Counted from the stretch's first letter, positions 1-6,259 are shown. The stretch is DNA of 6,259 bases from Clostridia bacterium (GCA_017423885.1 JAFPCJ010000039.1:1-6259), one strand, 5' to 3'. Made by a program: numbers and translations. Notes: generated from the sequence alone by a model not told the origin.

Positions 1-752
1 ATTATTACAAGAGGACGCAGTACCTCTCTAACCGAGATAAGACTGTACAATCCTCCCATCCGAGCAAGCGGATCTTTGCCGAAAAATACAAGCGCCGCAT
101 ACGCAAGACTAAACACACCTGTTAATGCTACGGCTATTTTTGCTCTTCTTTTTGGAGAATTAAGTAGCTTTTGTAAATACGGAAAAGTAACATAACCTAT
201 TGCGTAAAAGGAAATGTAAAACAAGGCGCTATCGATATTATAGACAAGCTTTGGTTCAACTATAGGTATAGGCTTAAACACAAGGCACGACACCGCTGTA
301 AGTATTAAGCAAATCAAAAGAATAAGTGGCTTTATTTTCACCTTTTTAATAACAGAAAATATCACCTGCATCACTGCAATGCAGGTAAGAAACCAAAGAC
401 TGCTTGCATAAAATCTGTTACGCACCGTACCTTTGGCAACGGTTATCAGGGATGTAAACACACGGTCGGCTCCGTATCCTCCGTTCAATATATAAACAAC
501 TATTGATATTACAGCGAACACTAACCAAGGCACCAAAATTCTTTTAAAAACACGCACTACCGTTTTGCAGATACTGTTATGCTCGGCTATTGCTTCACTG
601 CAGCCTGAAATAAAGAAAAACATCGCTACATGATGAGTAAAAACCCACGGATATACTCTTCCGGCCGCCGACCCGAGATGACCTATAAATATAGCGAAGA
701 TCCCGAAGCATTTCACAACATCTATCCATTTTATACGTATTTTCTCACTCAT
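1..752 (-). CDS. Acyltransferase-3 family membrane protein (OafA-like), 3' end cut off by the window
   Basis: This reading frame starts at the ATG at 752-750 and stays open for 250 codons to the left edge, so the C-terminus is missing. The N-terminus has the acyltransferase-3 pattern: WIDVVKCFGIFAIFIGHLGS at residues 9-28, with His25 as the candidate catalytic histidine, followed by VAMFFFISGC (42-51), which matches the usual 'hMPLFFFlSGf' stretch. SLWFLTCI (118-125) and SFYAIGY (181-187) are further typical membrane-segment signatures. About seven hydrophobic segments are visible. Family members sit in the cytoplasmic membrane and move acetyl or other acyl groups onto sugars of polysaccharides, peptidoglycan, lipids or glycosides; the acceptor cannot be told here. 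A strong Shine-Dalgarno sequence (AAGGAAGGTGG, 770-760) lies 7 bases before the ATG and supports this start. The gene follows the hydrolase on the same strand but has its own promoter and lies beyond a terminator, so it is probably expressed separately. The family call is confident, the substrate unknown. Confidence 0.88.
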   Translation of the reverse strand, partial: MSEKIRIKWIDVVKCFGIFAIFIGHLGSAAGRVYPWVFTHHVAMFFFISGCSEAIAEHNSICKTVVRVFKRILVPWLVFAVISIVVYILNGGYGADRVFTSLITVAKGTVRNRFYASSLWFLTCIAVMQVIFSVIKKVKIKPLILLICLILTAVSCLVFKPIPIVEPKLVYNIDSALFYISFYAIGYVTFPYLQKLLNSPKRRAKIAVALTGVFSLAYAALVFFGKDPLARMGGLYSLISVREVLRPLVI

Positions 753-773
753 TTTTATACCACCTTCCTTCAT

Positions 774-802
774 ATGATACCACATTTTGCCTTTACGTTC
801 AA
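774..802 (-). promoter_or_regulatory. Sigma-A-like promoter of the acyltransferase gene
   Basis: Read on the minus strand, TTGAAC (802-797) and TATCAT (779-774) are separated by 17 bases, and a TGG triplet directly before the -10 box gives an extended -10. The expected start of transcription is near 767, which leaves a leader of only about 15 bases with the Shine-Dalgarno sequence at the very 5' end. That is tight, so the box assignment is probable rather than certain. Confidence 0.55.
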
Positions 803-819
803 CATTTATTTAAGCCGAT

Positions 820-862
820 AAAAACACGGAGAGACTGACTTTTAAGCAAAAAGCGTCTCTCC
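820..862 (-). terminator. Rho-independent terminator of the hydrolase gene
   Basis: GGAGAGAC (828-835) pairs perfectly with GTCTCTCC (855-862). After a small internal loop, a second helix pairs CTTTT (839-843) with AAAAG (849-853) around a 5-base loop. On the minus strand the stem is followed by GTGTTTTTATC, a short U-run with two bases before it. It starts about 20 bases after the hydrolase stop codon, where a terminator for that gene is expected, and separates it from the acyltransferase gene. Confidence 0.8.
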
Positions 863-882
863 ATTGGTTTTATGATGTTAAA

Positions 883-3750
883 TTATTTACAGTCAAGCTT
901 TATGAGGTTGTAGCGGTCGGCGTAATTTGCATTTTCTCCGTCTACCCACTCGCCCGAAATCTCAAAGCTTGCGGGGGAAACATCGCCGTTTTCCCACTCA
1001 AGGACGTGATGCGGTCCCAAAAGATTGCGGTTACCGATAACAAATTCTATTTCAATAAGGTTGTCCCCTATTACCGCAAACTCGGAAATATCCAAACTGC
1101 GCTCATAGATAAGCTTGCCTGCAGCCTTTCCGTTTACCTTTACATAGGCAATATGCCACGTACCCTCAATGCGAAGGGCAACAGCCTTTTCCTCAAGCGA
1201 TATATTCTGCTTTACAAAAAGACTGCCTGCAAAGAATGGGAAACCGTCGGTGGTAGGCTCGGTAACGGTAGCAGGCTTCGCGCCGATGTAGAAGCTGTCG
1301 GCATAGACAAAGGGCTCATCGGCACCCGAACGGTAGCCGCCGTCTGTATATACACCGAAGTCACCCGAAAGGTATATCGGCTCAAGGTCGGTATCGTATA
1401 CAAGGCAATTTCTGAGGCTCTCGGTTACATTTTCACCGAACAAAGCATAATATACCATCTCATTCTGATACCAATGAAGCTTTACCACAAACTCATTTAT
1501 ACCCTCACGCACAAGCGCCGAAGCATCGGCAATGCAAAGATGCTCGTCCTTATCGCTCTTTTCGGTAAACTTGAGCAGTTCGCCGTTCAAGGTGCACTCA
1601 CGCACATCGGCACATTCGGCAGCAAGACGCAGCTTACTCGGCACTCCGCGTACCTCAAACTCATATTTCAGATATATATCGCCCTCATATCGGTCACGAA
1701 GCAGTTTTGCGAAAAGACCTGCGGTAGAATAGGTCTTGGAATAGTTCTTACCGTCGGTAGAAAAGCTTACGTGATCCACCGTCATAAGGTTAGACTCAAA
1801 ATCAACCTCGGCATTCTCAAGCGCAAATCTGATTTCCTGCTTTGGCTCTTCTGCCTGTGCTATCTCGGAATCGGGGAAAAGCATTACAGCCGAGCCTGCT
1901 TCGATCTTTACCGTAAGCGGCACAGTTTTCTCTTCCAAGGTAAACAGATCAAGACAGCGGAACGAATTTATTCCCTCGCCGAAATCATAGGTCTGCGTAT
2001 GGGCATTCTCGCGGTCATCATTCTGAACAAAGAGGAACATTTTTCCGTTCAACTCGCGGTAGGTATTATAAACCTTGATGTTGCGCTCGCTTACCTTAAA
2101 GGGCTGTGCGGCAACAATGTCCTCAAAAGTACAATTAGATGCAAGATAAGAATAGTCAAACGGCTCCGCCTCACAATAGAACGGTACATCGCCAAGACAA
2201 AGCACCTTACCGCCGTTATCAACATATTCGCGCAACAGCTTCTCGGTAGAAGCATCGGTAACAAGCACATGAGGCAGTACAAGATAATCGTAACTGCACT
2301 TACCGCAGCCTATCTTGCCGTCCTTAACAAAGCCATGCTCTGCAAGCAGAGTTTCATCAAGCAGATGATAGGCAACTCCTGCGCCCGAAAGCAATTTGCA
2401 ATCGTTCAAAAATGCGTCATCAATATGGCGGACAGAATCCTCTTCGTATCTCTTATACTCAAAATACGCACTGCGAATAGGATGAAGCATTGCTACGTTT
2501 ATCTGCTCACGTCCGTTCGAGATCATATAACCAAGACGGGTGAAATAGTTGTTGAAATCAGCAAACTCGCGCTCTATCCACGGATTGACGTTTGAGAAAT
2601 GAGACGGATAGTCCTTTTTGCGCTGACCGTATTCCGACACAGGAACCAAGTGATGGCATATAGTGCTCACGCCGCCGCCGCATTGGAAATCGGCAATGGT
2701 CTTAAGATCCTTGGGAGATATCTGCCAGCCACAGCAGGCAAAGGTCTCGGTAAGGGTCTGCTTTTTGCCGAACTGTGCCGCAACGCTTGCAAGCTGACGC
2801 GCAGGAATCTCATTATTTGTTTCTTTTCCGAGCCAATCAATACCCGGCATGTGCATATATGCATAAAACGGCATTATACCTGCACAGCAAAGCATCTGTC
2901 CCGAAATGGAGCTTTCCTCGATATAATGACCTGTAAACTCAACACCGTTTTCCTCGCACCATGCATATATCTGCTTTCCGAATGCCTCAAGCATAAGCGA
3001 CTGCATAGCTTTCCAGTAGCGGTATCTGAATTTAAGGTAGCCATCCTTTTCAACAAACAAAAGACCAAGCTCATCAAGCAGATCTATACCGTACTCACGC
3101 TCAAAATAATCGAACATTACGTTGGTAAAGGGCGTATTCCAACGCTGATACTGCGGCTCATCGGTAAAGAAGCCTTTGATCTGCTTTGAGAAATTCTCGC
3201 CAAACTGCTCTTTGTACGCCTTGTGAGTAAGGTCGATAAACTTTTTTACGACCTCGGCATTAAGAATATCGGCTGTAGACACAGCAATGTTAATATATAT
3301 ATTAAGATAATCCTTACCATTCTCGCCCTCATTTACGCGAACAAGCTTATCCCCCGATATATCATAGCTTGCCGTAGCATCGGCATCGAATGCGCCGATA
3401 TTATGAAGTATGTAGCAATCACGGTTATTAGGATCTTCCAAAAGCTTACCGCCTGCAAATCCGCTCGGCCAACCGTTTTCATCATACGCCCAAGCATTCA
3501 TTCCGATATCTTCGGCATGCTCGCCGCATTTTTTAATAGCATCCATCCATTCCTCGGATAAATATTCAGTCTTAAGACCGCCGCGCGCGTGCATAAAAAA
3601 TCCGCCGATATTGTTTTCCTTCATCCAATCTATCTGTCTACAAAGCTTTTCAGGATCCAATTTATCATTCCATGACCAGAACGGAATGGGTTGCCAATCG
3701 GTAAGATCCTGCGAAAAGCTCTTTTTAATGTCAGTTAAATCAATACCCAT
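883..3750 (-). CDS. Glycoside hydrolase, GH106-like (alpha-L-rhamnosidase type), cytoplasmic
   Basis: Complete 955-residue enzyme. The N-terminus has the signature of the Glyco_hydro_106-type family: PIPFWSWNDKLDP (21-33), IGGFFMHARGGLKTEYLSEEW (split over 48-68) and AWAYDENGWPSGFAGG (86-101). Acidic motifs that could line the pocket are DE in FFTDEPQYQ (194-202), EE in GHYIEESS (274-281) and E335 in TLTETF; I cannot assign the catalytic pair. Domains by eye: a TIM-barrel-like catalytic part (about 15-410), a Rossmann/glutamine-amidotransferase-like domain as in large beta-galactosidases (about 415-530, ending in GGKVLCLGDVP), beta-sandwich regions (about 550-830), and a C-terminal jelly-roll resembling the GH2 sugar-binding fold (about 835-930). 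There is no signal peptide or anchor, and 22 cysteines are spread along the chain, both fitting the cytoplasm. It would act on imported oligosaccharides, perhaps rhamnose-containing plant or bacterial glycans. No sugar transporter or sugar regulator is present in the window. Related uncharacterised families could share this fold, so activity is inferred. Confidence 0.82.
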   Translation of the reverse strand: MGIDLTDIKKSFSQDLTDWQPIPFWSWNDKLDPEKLCRQIDWMKENNIGGFFMHARGGLKTEYLSEEWMDAIKKCGEHAEDIGMNAWAYDENGWPSGFAGGKLLEDPNNRDCYILHNIGAFDADATASYDISGDKLVRVNEGENGKDYLNIYINIAVSTADILNAEVVKKFIDLTHKAYKEQFGENFSKQIKGFFTDEPQYQRWNTPFTNVMFDYFEREYGIDLLDELGLLFVEKDGYLKFRYRYWKAMQSLMLEAFGKQIYAWCEENGVEFTGHYIEESSISGQMLCCAGIMPFYAYMHMPGIDWLGKETNNEIPARQLASVAAQFGKKQTLTETFACCGWQISPKDLKTIADFQCGGGVSTICHHLVPVSEYGQRKKDYPSHFSNVNPWIEREFADFNNYFTRLGYMISNGREQINVAMLHPIRSAYFEYKRYEEDSVRHIDDAFLNDCKLLSGAGVAYHLLDETLLAEHGFVKDGKIGCGKCSYDYLVLPHVLVTDASTEKLLREYVDNGGKVLCLGDVPFYCEAEPFDYSYLASNCTFEDIVAAQPFKVSERNIKVYNTYRELNGKMFLFVQNDDRENAHTQTYDFGEGINSFRCLDLFTLEEKTVPLTVKIEAGSAVMLFPDSEIAQAEEPKQEIRFALENAEVDFESNLMTVDHVSFSTDGKNYSKTYSTAGLFAKLLRDRYEGDIYLKYEFEVRGVPSKLRLAAECADVRECTLNGELLKFTEKSDKDEHLCIADASALVREGINEFVVKLHWYQNEMVYYALFGENVTESLRNCLVYDTDLEPIYLSGDFGVYTDGGYRSGADEPFVYADSFYIGAKPATVTEPTTDGFPFFAGSLFVKQNISLEEKAVALRIEGTWHIAYVKVNGKAAGKLIYERSLDISEFAVIGDNLIEIEFVIGNRNLLGPHHVLEWENGDVSPASFEISGEWVDGENANYADRYNLIKLDCK

Positions 3751-3755
3751 AATGA

Positions 3756-3760
3756 CCCCC
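3756..3760 (-). promoter_or_regulatory. Ribosome binding site of the hydrolase gene (atypical)
   Basis: On the minus strand a run of five G (3760-3756) lies 5 bases before the ATG at 3750. It pairs only partly with the anti-Shine-Dalgarno sequence, unlike the GGAGGTG sites of the neighbours. The start is still sound, because the conserved N-terminal motif begins about 20 residues in and no better upstream start is seen. Confidence 0.6.
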
Positions 3761-3780
3761 GATAAAATTATTCATACTAA

Positions 3781-3809
3781 ATTATATACCATATTATAGC
3801 ATAATTCAA
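3781..3809 (-). promoter_or_regulatory. Sigma-A-like promoter of the hydrolase gene
   Basis: On the minus strand TTGAAT (3809-3804) and a consensus TATAAT (3786-3781) are 17 bases apart. Transcription should begin near 3774, giving a leader of about 24 bases. A second TATAAT at 3798-3793 is too close to this -35 box to pair with it. No clear operator or cre-like palindrome overlaps the boxes, so how this gene is controlled is not visible. Confidence 0.7.
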
Positions 3810-3850
3810 GAGCAAAACACCACAAATTAAAAAATCTTTTAAAGTAATAC

Positions 3851-3879
3851 TTGACAAGTTTTTGGGGTTGTGTTATCAT
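3851..3879 (+). promoter_or_regulatory. Strong promoter of the gntR-ABC operon
   Basis: A consensus TTGACA (3851-3856) is followed after 17 bases by TATCAT (3874-3879), with TGT just before it as an extended -10. A/T-rich tracts at 3824-3848 could act as an UP element. Transcription should start around 3885-3887, inside the left arm of the adjoining inverted repeat. The -35 boxes of this promoter and of the divergent hydrolase promoter are only 41 bases apart. Confidence 0.85.
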
Positions 3880-3881
3880 AC

Positions 3882-3908
3882 AACTGTACTATCTGTATTA
3901 GTACAGTT
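3882..3908 (+). promoter_or_regulatory. Probable GntR (YtrA-type) operator, perfect inverted repeat
   Basis: The arms AACTGTACTA (3882-3891) and TAGTACAGTT (3899-3908) are perfect 10-base complements around a 7-base spacer, TCTGTAT. The repeat lies directly between the -10 box and the ribosome binding site of the GntR gene, covering the expected transcription start. That is the classic place for a self-repressing operator, and GTACTA...TAGTAC-type dyads fit what is known of YtrA-subfamily sites. Binding by this particular protein is inferred. Confidence 0.82.
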
Positions 3909-3925
3909 AAAAACGGAGGTGTTGT

Positions 3926-4306
3926 ATGCTTCAGTTGGATTTTAAAAGCGGCGTTCCGATCTGTGATCAGATAGTTAACGGTTTTATAAGACTCAAGGCG
4001 CTTGGTGTGCTTAAAGGCGGCGATCAGTTGCCGTCGGTAAGGGCGCTTGCTTCGCGGCTTGCGGTCAACCCGAATACCGTCCAAAAAGCTTATGCCATGC
4101 TTGAAAGCAGCGGTATAATATATTCGGTAAAGGGTAAGGGTTCATTTTTATCCGATGACGATCAGGCGCACAACGCAGTAAAGCAAAGCGCAATAAATGC
4201 GTTTCGTTCTGCAGTTCTTGCGGCAAGAGAATTAGGTCTCGAGCCTACAGAGTTAAAAAACATCATCGATGAAGTATCTAAGGAAGGCGGTAAAGCCAAT
4301 GATTAA
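3926..4306 (+). CDS. GntR-family transcriptional regulator, YtrA subfamily
   Basis: A 126-residue DNA-binding protein. The N-terminal winged helix-turn-helix covers about residues 8-76: the LDFKSGVPICDQI start, GDQLPSVRALASRLAVNPNT (32-51) over the recognition region, then TVQKAYAMLESSGII and the wing VKGKGSFL (68-75). The remaining 50 residues are a short helical tail, probably for dimerisation, with no effector domain. This size and plan is the YtrA subfamily, which almost always sits in front of ABC transporter genes and represses them. GGAGGTG (3915-3921) lies 4 bases before the ATG. The stop codon overlaps the start of the ATPase gene by 8 bases, so the two are translationally coupled. 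A perfect inverted repeat just upstream suggests autorepression. The inducing signal is unknown; in B. subtilis the related YtrA system responds to antibiotics acting on cell-wall precursors. Confidence 0.93.
   Translation: MLQLDFKSGVPICDQIVNGFIRLKALGVLKGGDQLPSVRALASRLAVNPNTVQKAYAMLESSGIIYSVKGKGSFLSDDDQAHNAVKQSAINAFRSAVLAARELGLEPTELKNIIDEVSKEGGKAND
4282..4290 (+). promoter_or_regulatory. Ribosome binding site that sets the ATPase start
   Basis: GGAAGGCGG lies inside the end of the gntR gene, 8 bases before the ATG at 4299. It supports that ATG over the in-frame ATG at 4269, which would add ten residues ahead of the normal ABC start and has no comparable site. Confidence 0.7.
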
Positions 4307-5198
4307 GGCACATGAGCTGACAAAAATTTTCGGAACCAAGCCGGCACTTGATAAAGTAAGCTTTGATATAGCCGATGGCTCGGTATTCGGTCTCATAGGC
4401 TCCAACGGCTCGGGTAAATCCACTTTATTGCGACTTATCTCGGGCATATATCTCCCCGACGGCGGCAGTATCTGTATAGACGGAGCCGCCACGTTTGACA
4501 ATCCTGTTTTAAAGTCGCAGATAGCATTTTTAGGTGATACGCCCTATTTCCTCGCTCAAAGCGACCTTTCGGAAATGACAAGCTTTTACAGAAGTCTTTA
4601 TCCTAATTTCAGCAAGGACGTTTTTGAGCACATGCTCAAGATATTTCCGCTCGACCGCAAGGCTCGAATCTCCTCAATGTCAAAGGGTATGCAAAGGCAG
4701 GCGGCTTTAATACTCGCCATCTCCTCATGCCCTAAATATCTGCTTATGGATGAAGCCTTTGACGGACTCGATGTAGTTATGCGAAGAGTTCTCGGCAACA
4801 TTCTGCTCGAGGGTGTTGAACAGCAAGGACTTACTACCGTTATCGCCTCGCACAATCTGCGCGAGCTTGAGGACTTAAGTGACCACGTGGGTCTTTTACA
4901 TGAGGGCAAGGTACTTTTCAATGACCGAATGGATAGTCTGCGCGGTACTCTGCATAAGGTGCAGGCGGTATTTGAGCGCACTCCCGACGTTTCGGTATTT
5001 AAAGAGCTGAACGTTATAAAAACCGAACGCACAGGCTCACTTGTACAAATGATAATACGCGGAAAAGAAGACGAAATAATGACCTTTATCCGCTCACTTG
5101 ATCCCATTTTCTGCGAATGTATAGAGCCAACGCTTGAAGAAATGTTTATCTATGAATTGGAGGTGACAGGCTATGACGTTAAAAACATCCTGCAATAA
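4299..5198 (+). CDS. ABC transporter ATP-binding protein (YtrB-like)
   Basis: A 299-residue ATPase subunit that would power the adjoining permease at the inner face of the membrane. Visible motifs: Walker A GSNGSGKST (34-42), signature SMSKGMQRQ (126-134), Walker B and catalytic glutamate YLLMDEAFDGLD (147-158, Glu152), and the switch histidine in IASHNLREL (His185). The Q-loop region reads IAFLGDTPYF (75-84): the usual glutamine after the strand is replaced by Gly-Asp. Residues after about 215 form a C-terminal extension as in YtrB/CcmA-like exporters. I chose the ATG at 4299 because the conserved beta-strand (MIKAHELTKIFG) starts there and a ribosome binding site fits; an in-frame ATG at 4269 would lengthen it by ten residues. 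It overlaps the gntR gene by 8 bases and the permease gene by 26 bases, so all three are one operon. Direction is probably export; the substrate is unknown. Confidence 0.93.
   Translation: MIKAHELTKIFGTKPALDKVSFDIADGSVFGLIGSNGSGKSTLLRLISGIYLPDGGSICIDGAATFDNPVLKSQIAFLGDTPYFLAQSDLSEMTSFYRSLYPNFSKDVFEHMLKIFPLDRKARISSMSKGMQRQAALILAISSCPKYLLMDEAFDGLDVVMRRVLGNILLEGVEQQGLTTVIASHNLRELEDLSDHVGLLHEGKVLFNDRMDSLRGTLHKVQAVFERTPDVSVFKELNVIKTERTGSLVQMIIRGKEDEIMTFIRSLDPIFCECIEPTLEEMFIYELEVTGYDVKNILQ
5159..5166 (+). promoter_or_regulatory. Ribosome binding site of the permease gene
   Basis: GGAGGTGA, a near-perfect match to the anti-Shine-Dalgarno sequence, lies within the end of the ATPase gene and 6 bases before the ATG at 5173. 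It fixes the start of the overlapping permease frame. Confidence 0.85.
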
Positions 5199-6259
5199 GC
5201 TTGATCCCGCGCTTAAGCTTTTCCTTTTTACCTTGCGTAAAAATTGGGGCTTGCTTGTGCTTATATGCATACTCGCCGCTTTGTTCTGCCCCGGTTATCT
5301 GCTTACGAGCGTAACAAGTCAGATAGAGGACTTCGGCTCAAATATAGATTATTCTGTAAACTACAATGAGATAATGCCTGTTATCGCGGCAATAACCTCG
5401 GTTGCCACATCTCTTGCGGCAATATTCATGAATTTCATAAATTTCTCGTATTTATACACAAAAAAATCGAGTGATGTATTTCACGCTCTGCCGCTCACAC
5501 GCTGTGAATTGCTTTTCTCCCGCTTCTTTGCAGGCTACGTATTTTCGGTCATTCCCATGATACTGATCTATGGCTCGGCGGCACTTATCGGTCTTATGCC
5601 CCGAGTTGAGGGCGACCTCGGCTTTCTCGGTATTGCCTTTTGCTATAATCTATGCATAACCCTTTTCAGTTCAGCCATATCAATGATATTTATTATCAGT
5701 GCCGGAACAGCGCTTGACATGGTGCTATCGCTCGGAAGCTACGGCTTCGGTTCGATACTTATGGGCGCTATAGTGCTCACCATGTGCGACGAGGTACTTG
5801 TAGGCTACGGTAACGACAATATCCGCGATGTACTGTCTGTACTGTCTCCCTTTATTTACTGCGGATATTCACTGCTTGATTTCTGCGAGTCCATCCCCGA
5901 ATTCAAGCCTCGGTATCTTGGATTTTTTGCAGTTTCCCTGCTTTTAAGCGTGGCAATAATGGCACTTTGTGCATGGCTGTATAAAAGAAGAAAAGCCGAA
6001 AAGGCAGGCGACAGCTACGCATACCGTTTTGTCTACGTTATATGCGGCATCATACTTTCCTTTATCGGTGCTTTCGGATTGGGCATTATATTCGGAGAAG
6101 GCAACTTCGGCTCTATCCCCTACTTCATTTTTGCGCTTGCAGGCTCACTTATTACCGCCGTTATTTTCGGAGCGGTAAGCTACCGCGGCTTCAAGACGGT
6201 CAAAAGCTCGCTTTTAATAGGTGCGACTTCGTTTGCAGGTATGATAATGCTCACCGTTA
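5173..6259 (+). CDS. ABC-2-like transporter permease (YtrC/DUF6449-type), C-terminus cut off by the window
   Basis: The frame opens at the ATG at 5173 and stays open for 362 codons to the right edge. Hydrophobic segments are seen near residues 26-47, 66-90, 118-142, 150-180, 185-207, 248-270, 284-306, 314-336 and from 345. The motif SSDVFHALPLTRCELLFSRF (99-118) after the second segment is characteristic of permeases paired with YtrA/YtrB proteins in Clostridia ('hsLPvtR..lf..k'). YKRRKAEKAGDSY (270-282) after the sixth segment is another recurring feature of this group. Members are often over 550 residues with an extra C-terminal domain, so a good part may lie outside the window. It overlaps the ATPase gene by 26 bases and has a very strong ribosome binding site. 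It would form the membrane channel of the exporter. Naming as YtrC/DUF6449-type is by pattern, not by search. Confidence 0.85.
   Translation, partial: MTLKTSCNKLDPALKLFLFTLRKNWGLLVLICILAALFCPGYLLTSVTSQIEDFGSNIDYSVNYNEIMPVIAAITSVATSLAAIFMNFINFSYLYTKKSSDVFHALPLTRCELLFSRFFAGYVFSVIPMILIYGSAALIGLMPRVEGDLGFLGIAFCYNLCITLFSSAISMIFIISAGTALDMVLSLGSYGFGSILMGAIVLTMCDEVLVGYGNDNIRDVLSVLSPFIYCGYSLLDFCESIPEFKPRYLGFFAVSLLLSVAIMALCAWLYKRRKAEKAGDSYAYRFVYVICGIILSFIGAFGLGIIFGEGNFGSIPYFIFALAGSLITAVIFGAVSYRGFKTVKSSLLIGATSFAGMIMLTV

Noticed and set aside
630..821. A short plus-strand frame of 63 codons covering the acyltransferase start and the gap after it.
   Set aside because: It mostly overlaps the acyltransferase coding region on the other strand and resembles no known protein; no convincing ribosome binding site.
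1006..2595. A 529-codon open frame on the plus strand inside the hydrolase gene, continuing in the same frame to 3189 and 3561 with single stops between.
   Set aside because: It lies exactly codon-on-codon opposite the hydrolase and is open only because that gene hardly uses TTA, CTA and TCA. Its product shows no recognisable domain, and the hydrolase on the other strand is unmistakable.
3849..3859. The 11-base palindrome ACTTG-A-CAAGT overlapping the -35 box of the gntR promoter.
   Set aside because: The arms are only 5 bases and part of them is the -35 consensus itself, so it may easily be chance; not similar to the main operator.
3839..4084. A minus-strand frame of 81 codons across the gntR promoter, operator and gene start.
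   Set aside because: It runs through a well-defined promoter and operator and opposite a certain GntR gene.
4598..5107. A 169-codon open frame on the minus strand within the ATPase gene.
   Set aside because: It is opposite a clear ABC ATPase, has serine/arginine-rich low-quality sequence and no domain signature; a shadow frame.
5969..6178. A 69-codon plus-strand frame within the permease gene.
   Set aside because: It is out of frame with the permease, which stays open with clear membrane segments to the window edge.

Overview
The window looks like chromosomal DNA from a low-to-medium GC Firmicute, most likely a gut Clostridia member of the Ruminococcus/Oscillospiraceae/Lachnospiraceae type. 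The clues are strong GGAGG-type ribosome binding sites, sigma-A-like promoters with 17-bp spacing, a YtrA-type GntR regulator followed by an ABC exporter, and a large carbohydrate-active enzyme of a kind common in gut Clostridia. This is a judgement from sequence style and protein families; no marker gene fixes the taxon.

Layout, left to right. (1) Positions 1-752, minus strand: the N-terminal 250 codons of an acyltransferase-3 (OafA-like) membrane protein whose 3' end lies off the left edge. (2) Positions 753-882: a 130-base gap holding this gene's own promoter and a rho-independent terminator for the next gene upstream. (3) Positions 883-3750, minus strand: a complete 955-residue glycoside hydrolase resembling GH106, with no signal peptide and therefore probably cytoplasmic. 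(4) Positions 3751-3925: a divergent control region. A TTGAAT/TATAAT promoter fires left into the hydrolase. A TTGACA/TATCAT promoter fires right into gntR and has a perfect 10-bp-arm inverted repeat just after its -10 box. (5) Positions 3926-6259, plus strand: a tightly overlapping operon of a YtrA-family GntR repressor, an ABC ATPase and an ABC-2-like permease. The permease runs off the right edge.

How they work together. The three right-hand genes form one self-regulated exporter unit. The repressor probably binds the inverted repeat over its own transcription start and holds back the ATPase and permease until a signal arrives. In Bacillus subtilis the related ytr operon is induced by cell-wall-targeting antibiotics, but the substrate here cannot be read from sequence. 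The hydrolase is a separate transcription unit, probably cutting rhamnose-type or related oligosaccharides inside the cell. The acyltransferase appears to be a third, independent unit. Every stretch is accounted for; I see no RNA gene, mobile element or CRISPR array. Nothing here is clearly a new system. The best leads are the operator, the altered Q-loop of the ATPase, and the sharply different codon choice of the hydrolase gene.
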